Shown here one piece after another: positions 58,716 to 64,000 of a stretch of DNA of 64,000 bases. Source of the DNA: Cognaticolwellia aestuarii (GTDB taxonomy: Bacteria; Pseudomonadota; Gammaproteobacteria; Enterobacterales; Alteromonadaceae). The notes beneath the pieces are model-generated. The model was not told where the DNA came from. It saw only the letters and a list, made by a program, of their open reading frames with translations, and did not search any database. The first letter of the stretch is position 1; each line of letters begins with the position of its first letter. The translations under genes were made by a program, and so were the position numbers. Location of the stretch: assembly GCF_002000025.1 (NCBI RefSeq), contig NZ_MUZV01000007.1, positions 62,001-126,000 of the forward strand, given 5' to 3'.

Positions 58716-59516
58716 TTATAATAAGAGAAATTCTTTCACAAATCGGCTACCAAAATAAGCCAAAGTTAGAATGAAAGTTGCAATCACTGTTAATGTCAGA
58801 ACTCGCTGACCGCGCCAACCTTGCTTAAAATGTCCCCATAAGGTTACAAAATATAGTGCGCATGCAATCAATGATAAAATTGTTTTGTGAGCGTTTTCTT
58901 TGGAGATCATACCTTCAAGAAAGATAAAGCCTAATACTTCGCTGAGTAATAAGCAGATACTACCTAAGAGTAAAATGGTAAATAATTGTCGCTCAACTTG
59001 CATTAAAGGGGGTAAATGACTTACTGCTTGCAGGTTTTTGCTTTTTAATTTCATATTAATGTATGCGACTTGAAAAGCATACAGAGTGGCAATAACTAAG
59101 ATGCAATAAGCAATTAGGGCTAAGGTAATATGACTTAGCATAGCAAGTTTATCGGTAACAATTTCCATATTGCCCATAGGCGCAATGAAAATCATACTAA
59201 GTTGCCAGAGTCCGGCAAAACCATAAACAACAGGCAAAAGTAAATTCACTTTAAAGCGCAGTGCCGCCAGCGAAATAACTAAGGTAATAATTAAACTAAC
59301 CAGAGAAACCACATTGGGCAATGAGAAGTTTAAGGTATGATGTGAAAACAAAAATTGTGAGCTGCTAAGGGCATGAAAAATGATTGCGAGACAAGCAAAA
59401 ATAAGAGTGACAATTAAGTTTGGCCCTTTCGGATGAAATAGTCGCGATAAAATTGACAGCGTCGCGACGCTATAGCATACAAAAGCCGTAAAAGAACTGA
59501 TACTTGAAAATTCCAC
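58716..59516 (-). CDS. ypjD: CcsA-like inner-membrane protein YpjD
   Basis: A 266-residue protein with eight helices, similar to the cytochrome c assembly module (CcsA/CcmC) and to E. coli YpjD, lacking a clear WxxPPA heme motif. It sits next to corB as in enterobacteria, where YpjD has been called CorE. The GTG start has GGAG. Role is probably linked to CorB. Confidence 0.87.
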   Translation of the reverse strand: MEFSSISSFTAFVCYSVATLSILSRLFHPKGPNLIVTLIFACLAIIFHALSSSQFLFSHHTLNFSLPNVVSLVSLIITLVISLAALRFKVNLLLPVVYGFAGLWQLSMIFIAPMGNMEIVTDKLAMLSHITLALIAYCILVIATLYAFQVAYINMKLKSKNLQAVSHLPPLMQVERQLFTILLLGSICLLLSEVLGFIFLEGMISKENAHKTILSLIACALYFVTLWGHFKQGWRGQRVLTLTVIATFILTLAYFGSRFVKEFLLL

Positions 59517-59612
59517 AAAGCGCTCCGAAAAAATAAAAACTGTTCATAACACGGTTGGTTAATGTTGCGATTCTAGCAGAATACCTACCAGACTCCATAA
59601 CTATTGTTTATT

Positions 59613-60695
59613 TTATATCAACAGTTTACGTAACGGTTTAATTGCTAGAAAAGCTAATACTCCCGTACAAGTTAAACCAAACCAAAAGGGTAATAATTCG
59701 TGACTATGTTGCATTTGTTGGCTAATGTCGATTTGAAAATATTTCAAGCCCCAATCGAGTAATAAGCCAAAGCTAATAGCTGAAATGCTAATCCCTAGCA
59801 GGTACTTAATGAGTACCGCATTACCCATTTCATTTCTGATAACCCCTAAAGTTGATATGTTAGTGGCTGGACCGGCCATCATAAAAACTAATGCTGTACC
59901 TGGTGATATGCCAGCCATAATAAATCCTGCAGCGACTGGGGTAGAGGCTGTTGCACAAATATACATTGGAATCGATAACGCAATCATAACTAACATAGCG
60001 TCTAGACCACTGCCGTAGCTTAATAGAAAAGAGCTCGGTACAAAGGTGCGTACCACAGTAGCAAACAGCAATCCGACTAGTAGCCAGCGTACTAAGTCAT
60101 CAATTAATTGTGTGGCGCTATAGTGAATACCACTAAGTGTTTTATTTATAAAAGTAGTATTTTTTTGCACTGCTTTGGATGAACAACAAGCGGTACTGCT
60201 TTTCACTGGGCTTTTTTTCATTTCAGCTGCTGTAGTGCTAGCACAGCAGCTAGATACAGCCTTTGGACCGGTAAGTTGCTGCTTTTCAGTTTTGCTGGTT
60301 GCTACCAGCATGCCAGTAAATATTGCTGATAATATTGCAGTTATAGGTCGGTAAACTGCTAAAATAGGACCTAATAGAGCATAGGAGACAGATACAGAGT
60401 CGACACCCGTTTCTGGTGTTGCAACTAAAAATGCTGAAGTAGCGGGAGCCGAGGCACCTGAGCGTCTAAGTTCAGTAGCAACAGGGATCACGCCACATGA
60501 ACATAAGGGTAATGGTGCGCCAATAAAGGCTGCTTTAATAATCGCTTTATTACCTTGCCCTAAATGTCGGCTTAAAATTTTAGTCGGTACCCAAGCTTTC
60601 ATTAATCCTGCAATAAGTAAACCGAGTAATAGCCATGGGCTTGCCTCAACACTGAGTTGTAATAAATTGTTTAAAAATAGTATAACAGTGTTCAC
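59613..60695 (-). CDS. SO_0444/ArsP-type permease, Cu/Zn efflux candidate
   Basis: A 360-residue protein with eight or so helices in two halves. The first half has the motif GAPLPLCSCGVIPVATELRRSGAS; the second half the repeat IPMYICATASTPVAAGFIMAGISPGTAL. A cysteine-rich cytoplasmic loop (SSCCAS and TACCSS, about 150-170) suggests metal handling. NCBI names this group SO_0444 family Cu/Zn efflux transporter; related proteins export trivalent organoarsenicals. The start is GTG with GGAG. It interrupts the ffh-ypjD neighbourhood. Confidence 0.82.
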   Translation of the reverse strand: MNTVILFLNNLLQLSVEASPWLLLGLLIAGLMKAWVPTKILSRHLGQGNKAIIKAAFIGAPLPLCSCGVIPVATELRRSGASAPATSAFLVATPETGVDSVSVSYALLGPILAVYRPITAILSAIFTGMLVATSKTEKQQLTGPKAVSSCCASTTAAEMKKSPVKSSTACCSSKAVQKNTTFINKTLSGIHYSATQLIDDLVRWLLVGLLFATVVRTFVPSSFLLSYGSGLDAMLVMIALSIPMYICATASTPVAAGFIMAGISPGTALVFMMAGPATNISTLGVIRNEMGNAVLIKYLLGISISAISFGLLLDWGLKYFQIDISQQMQHSHELLPFWFGLTCTGVLAFLAIKPLRKLLI

Positions 60696-60900
60696 ACTTG
60701 CTCCAAAAGTGATGTAATTACCGCCAGTTTATCATAAATATTTTTGTTGTTATTGATCTGTATACACGCTTTTTTCTTTATCAAGCATTGTAAGATTAAA
60801 TATTGCCATTATCTTAAATGCATAACTTCTACTTTCGCTAATTAATTGTACGGGTATAATAGAGCTAATTTTTTGCGCAAAGTTAATATTTGAGTCATTT

Positions 60901-62286
60901 ATGTTTGAAAATCTTTCCGATCGTTTAACGAAAACACTAAAAAATATCAGTGGCCGTGGTCGCCTAACTGAAGACAATATAAAAGATACTTTACGTGAAG
61001 TACGTATGGCATTGCTTGAAGCTGACGTCGCTTTGCCGGTTATTCGTGAATTTATTGCTAAAGTTAAAGAAAGTGCTGTTGGCCAAGATGTTTCGAAAAG
61101 TTTAACACCAGGGCAAGTGTTCGTAAAAATAGTTCAAAAAGAACTCGAAGCTGCCATGGGCGATGTTAACGAGGCGCTTGATTTAAAAGCAGCCCCTCCA
61201 GCGGTCGTTTTAATGGCAGGTTTGCAAGGGGCAGGTAAAACTACCTCAGTAGCAAAATTAGCCAAGTTCTTAACGACACGCGAAAAGAAAAAAGTCTTAG
61301 TCGTCAGTGCTGATGTCTATCGTCCAGCTGCTATTAAACAGCTAGAGACTTTGGCTAATGAGATTGATGTTGGCTTTTTCCCGAGTGATATTAAGCAAAA
61401 GCCTATTGATATTGCCAATGCCGCGATTGATCACGCCAAAAAGAACTTTTTTGATGTACTAATTGTTGATACCGCCGGTCGCCTACATATTGATGGCGAT
61501 ATGATGGCAGAGATCCAGCAGTTACATGCCGCTATTAACCCTATTGAAACCCTATTTACTGTTGATGCCATGACAGGCCAAGATGCAGCAAATACCGCGA
61601 AAGCGTTTAATGATGCTCTACCATTAACCGGTATAATATTAACTAAAACTGACGGTGATGCCCGTGGCGGTGCCGCGTTATCTATTCGTCATATTACCGG
61701 CAAACCTATTAAATTTATGGGTGTTGGTGAAAAAATTGAAGCATTAGAGCCTTTCCATCCTGATCGTATTGCTTCCCGTATTCTTGGCATGGGTGATGTA
61801 CTTTCTTTAATTGAAGAAGTTGAACAAAAAGTTGATCGCAAGCAGGCCGAAAAATTAGCTAAAAAAGTTAAAAGCGGTAAAGGCTTTGATTTAGAAGACT
61901 TTCGTGATCAGCTCGTTCAAATGAAAAGTATGGGCGGTATGATGGGCTTGATGGATAAATTACCTGGTATGGGTAATATGTCGGAGCAAGTTAAAGGCCA
62001 AATGGACGATAAAGTGACTATACGCATGGAGGCAATGATTAACTCTATGACACCAGCAGAACGTAAGCGTCCAGAAATTATTAAGGGTTCACGTAAACGT
62101 CGTATTGCTGCAGGTTCAGGCACTCAGATACAAGATGTGAATAAGTTATTAAAACAATTCACACAGATGCAAAAAATGATGAAAAAAATGTCAGGTAAGG
62201 GCGGCATGCAAAAAATGATGCGCTCGATGAAAGGCATGATGCCTCCTGGCGGTGGTGGCATGGGCGGCGGTATGTTCGGCCGTTAA
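60901..62286 (+). CDS. ffh: signal recognition particle protein Ffh
   Basis: Ffh (461 residues) has the N domain (1-85), GTPase G domain with GLQGAGKTTSVAKLA, DTAGRLHID and TKTDGDARGG, and a methionine-rich M domain (about 320-461) that binds 4.5S RNA and signal sequences. The Gly-Met tail is a little longer than in E. coli (453). It starts close to the window's SO_0444 gene on the other strand. Confidence 0.97.
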   Translation: MFENLSDRLTKTLKNISGRGRLTEDNIKDTLREVRMALLEADVALPVIREFIAKVKESAVGQDVSKSLTPGQVFVKIVQKELEAAMGDVNEALDLKAAPPAVVLMAGLQGAGKTTSVAKLAKFLTTREKKKVLVVSADVYRPAAIKQLETLANEIDVGFFPSDIKQKPIDIANAAIDHAKKNFFDVLIVDTAGRLHIDGDMMAEIQQLHAAINPIETLFTVDAMTGQDAANTAKAFNDALPLTGIILTKTDGDARGGAALSIRHITGKPIKFMGVGEKIEALEPFHPDRIASRILGMGDVLSLIEEVEQKVDRKQAEKLAKKVKSGKGFDLEDFRDQLVQMKSMGGMMGLMDKLPGMGNMSEQVKGQMDDKVTIRMEAMINSMTPAERKRPEIIKGSRKRRIAAGSGTQIQDVNKLLKQFTQMQKMMKKMSGKGGMQKMMRSMKGMMPPGGGGMGGGMFGR

Positions 62287-62316
62287 ATAACACTAACATC
62301 TAGCGATGCCATTTAT

Positions 62317-62346
62317 AAAAAGGTAGCTAATTGCTACCTTTTTTAT
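62317..62346 (+). terminator. terminator of ffh
   Basis: AAAAAGGTAGC/GCTACCTTTTT, an 11-bp stem with loop TAATT, is followed by a T-rich run. Confidence 0.85.
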
Positions 62347-62467
62347 TTTCTCCACTACACTAAAACAGTAACTAAGCCATTACTGGGCCCATAGCAGTAG
62401 TATTTTATTGACCACTTATACCGAGTTCAGGCCGAGTTCAGGTTAGTTAAATTAAGGAGTATTTATA

Positions 62468-62704
62468 GTGCTAGAACAAGAAATTATTAGTCAGAAAGAT
62501 TTAGATGAATTACTGCATATTAATGAATTTATTGAACAGCAGAATGAAAATTCATTGGTGGGTGAGTTAAAGAAAGCGATTTTAGACTCAGGCAAGCTTG
62601 AGTTAGCGCAATGGGAGTCTTTACGTGAGCATATCCATGAAATAGAAACGCTAATTCCTCATATTGAATTGATCATTAAATTAAAAAAAGAAAATAAATC
62701 CTAA
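62468..62704 (+). CDS. small helical protein, unknown
   Basis: A 78-residue acidic, all-helical protein (ISQKDLDELLHINEFIEQQNE ... WESLREHIHEIETLIPHI) with no signal peptide or recognised domain. The GTG start at 62468 has a strong AAGGAG ribosome site 9 nt away, which supports a real gene. It lies between ffh and a convergent EamA gene. Confidence 0.65.
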   Translation: MLEQEIISQKDLDELLHINEFIEQQNENSLVGELKKAILDSGKLELAQWESLREHIHEIETLIPHIELIIKLKKENKS

Positions 62705-62753
62705 TGGCCTATGCTTACGGAAAAATTTTCTTTTAGTCAGCAGCGCAAGTAAA

Positions 62754-63734
62754 TTAAAGCTTGTTACTTTTAAAGCTTAAATAACCTTTAACCAAATTGA
62801 AATTATTTCTGTTGAGTATCTTATCGCCAAGTGCGGTTAGCATTGAGCCTAACACAACTAAACCAGCGCCAAAATAAGCGAGTAAGTTCAGGTGTTGAGC
62901 TTGAAATTTTGTCGGCCAAAGCAGTTCTGCAATAGTGGCAAAGATCACGGTTAGTAATGGTGTTATTGCTAAGGTGGCGCTAACTTTAGCTGTCGGCAGG
63001 TATTCTAATGACTTGGCAAAAGTACCATAAGCAATCAGTGTGTTCGCACAACAAAAAAGTAATAATAGTAATGCGGTGTTATCTAATGACATTATTACAT
63101 GTGGACTTGCTAGAGGTAGGAAAAATACAGCACTTAATAAATAAATACACCACATAATTTGATTTGAGCTGTAATACCGGAGCATCTTTTTTTGCATAAT
63201 GGCATAGGCAGCCCAAGTAATTGCTGCGCCAAACATAATAATAAAGCCAAGTATGAAATCATCATGGCTAATATTACTGTTATCAATAAACTGTTGGTTA
63301 AAAAATAATAACAAACCAGAAATCAGCACAAATGAGCCAACCATTTGCCCTCGACTAAAGCTCTCTTTAATAAAAACTACACTGCCTATTAGCATTAAGA
63401 ATGGTGCCATTTGAATCAGCATTTGGGCTGTTTCTGCTGGAATAAAGTACAGTGAGACGAGATAGAATATATAATTTAAACTCAATAATATTGCCGCAAT
63501 GAATAATCTTTTCATTAAGCTCGGCCGTTGTAAAACAGTACTTGGAAGTTTGCGCTTGAGAAACAAAAATATCGCCACAAAGCATGCCGCAAACACAAAG
63601 CGATACCAAGTAATGGTATAAGCGTCCATCAAAACTAAAACAGATTTTAATGCCAACGGCAGCAATCCCCACATTATTGCAGTAATCATTGCTAGCATTA
63701 ATCCTTTAACACTGTTGTTTGCTAGCTGAGTCAT
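62754..63734 (-). CDS. EamA/DMT-family transporter
   Basis: A 326-residue protein with ten helices in two EamA repeats (about 10-145 and 160-300); the motif ITWYRFVFAACF is typical. Exports or imports small metabolites such as amino acids; the substrate is unknown. An in-frame TTG lies five codons earlier, but the ATG at 63734 is preferred. Confidence 0.87.
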   Translation of the reverse strand: MTQLANNSVKGLMLAMITAIMWGLLPLALKSVLVLMDAYTITWYRFVFAACFVAIFLFLKRKLPSTVLQRPSLMKRLFIAAILLSLNYIFYLVSLYFIPAETAQMLIQMAPFLMLIGSVVFIKESFSRGQMVGSFVLISGLLLFFNQQFIDNSNISHDDFILGFIIMFGAAITWAAYAIMQKKMLRYYSSNQIMWCIYLLSAVFFLPLASPHVIMSLDNTALLLLLFCCANTLIAYGTFAKSLEYLPTAKVSATLAITPLLTVIFATIAELLWPTKFQAQHLNLLAYFGAGLVVLGSMLTALGDKILNRNNFNLVKGYLSFKSNKL

Positions 63735-63870
63735 AGTTTTCAAGTCCAAATAAATAAAGTAAGCGGTGGGGTTAATCTAATCGCAATTTAGGCGCGAGCA
63801 TTATTATATAGGTATATCATGGGCTCAGTAACTCATTTGTGAAATAACTAGGTTAAAATTTAGCTTTGGG

Positions 63871-63898
63871 TTGCTTTGTCAGCAGAAAAGCGTAAAAT
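63871..63898 (+). promoter_or_regulatory. candidate promoter of rpsP
   Basis: TTGCTT at 63871-63876 and TAAAAT at 63893-63898 with 16-bp spacing fit a sigma-70 promoter about 80 bp upstream of rpsP. Confidence 0.5.
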
Positions 63899-63976
63899 AC
63901 GCGAGCTTTTCTGTCACTAAGTTGATAGAAATGTCTGGAAAATTCGTTTTAACACTTAAATTATATAGAGGACGAT

Positions 63977-64000
63977 ATGGTTACCATTCGTTTAGCTCGT
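63977..64000 (+). CDS. rpsP: 30S ribosomal protein S16, first eight codons
   Basis: After a GAGGA ribosome site, ATG begins the reading frame MVTIRLAR, identical to the conserved start of bacterial S16. The order ffh then rpsP (followed in relatives by rimM-trmD-rplS) supports the call. The remainder lies past the window edge. Confidence 0.9.

Overview
This window looks like a chromosomal segment of a marine gammaproteobacterium of the order Alteromonadales, most like the Colwelliaceae (Colwellia, Thalassotalea and relatives). That is inference from the AT-rich base composition, a Shewanella/Colwellia-type nrdR-ribD-ribE-ribBX run, PomA/PomB sodium-type stator genes, an ovothiol cluster and gammaproteobacterial blocks such as dxs-ispA-xseB, glrK-qseG-glrR and ffh-ypjD-corB. 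I see no rRNA, tRNA, transposase, integrase, CRISPR array or prophage module. The window opens inside a CHASE-domain sensor (minus strand, runs off the left edge) and ends on the first eight codons of rpsP.

Left third (1-24.5 kb): a T7-lysozyme-like amidase; the minus-strand thiamin operon thiC-thiO-thiS-thiG-thiDE headed by a TPP riboswitch; mscS, rsuA and an anchored FKBP isomerase; the minus-strand glrK-qseG-glrR envelope-stress system. Divergent from glrK is a small secreted EF-hand gene preceded by two exact TGTC-N10-GACA palindromes (the published GlrR site) and a sigma-54 -24/-12 element, so it is a likely GlrR target. Then come a FAH-family hydrolase, a glutaredoxin, a TPR/GGDEF diguanylate cyclase, and a three-gene cluster: a shortened glutamine-synthetase-like protein, OvoA (5-histidylcysteine sulfoxide synthase fused to the N-methyltransferase) and an OvoB-like PLP lyase. 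The GS-like gene beside ovoAB is the strongest candidate here for an undescribed step.

Middle (24.8-48.6 kb): a cytosolic two-EF-hand protein; a five-gene unit of exported peptidase, NatA/NatB-type ABC exporter, ECF sigma factor and a four-helix membrane protein; glyA; nrdR-ribD-ribE-ribBX. After ribBX, where many relatives carry ribH-nusB, lie a minus-strand outer-membrane barrel and a 1229-residue lipoprotein containing a tandem internal duplication. Then xseB-ispA-dxs, pomAB, thiI (with its rhodanese domain), panE and a VanZ-like gene.

Right third (48.8-64 kb): yajQ, a neurotransmitter:sodium symporter, an RluA-type synthase and NhaC-type antiporter, gshA, a lysozyme-fold lipoprotein, corB, ypjD, an SO_0444-type permease, ffh and an EamA exporter. 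Two long non-coding gaps stand out. The gap after gshA has two minus-strand terminators preceded by similar 15-nt cores, suggesting tandem related small RNAs. The gap before corB has an AT-rich tract next to four DnaA-box-like sequences. Coordinates, motifs and hairpins were read by eye; family assignments come from recalled family signatures, with no database search.
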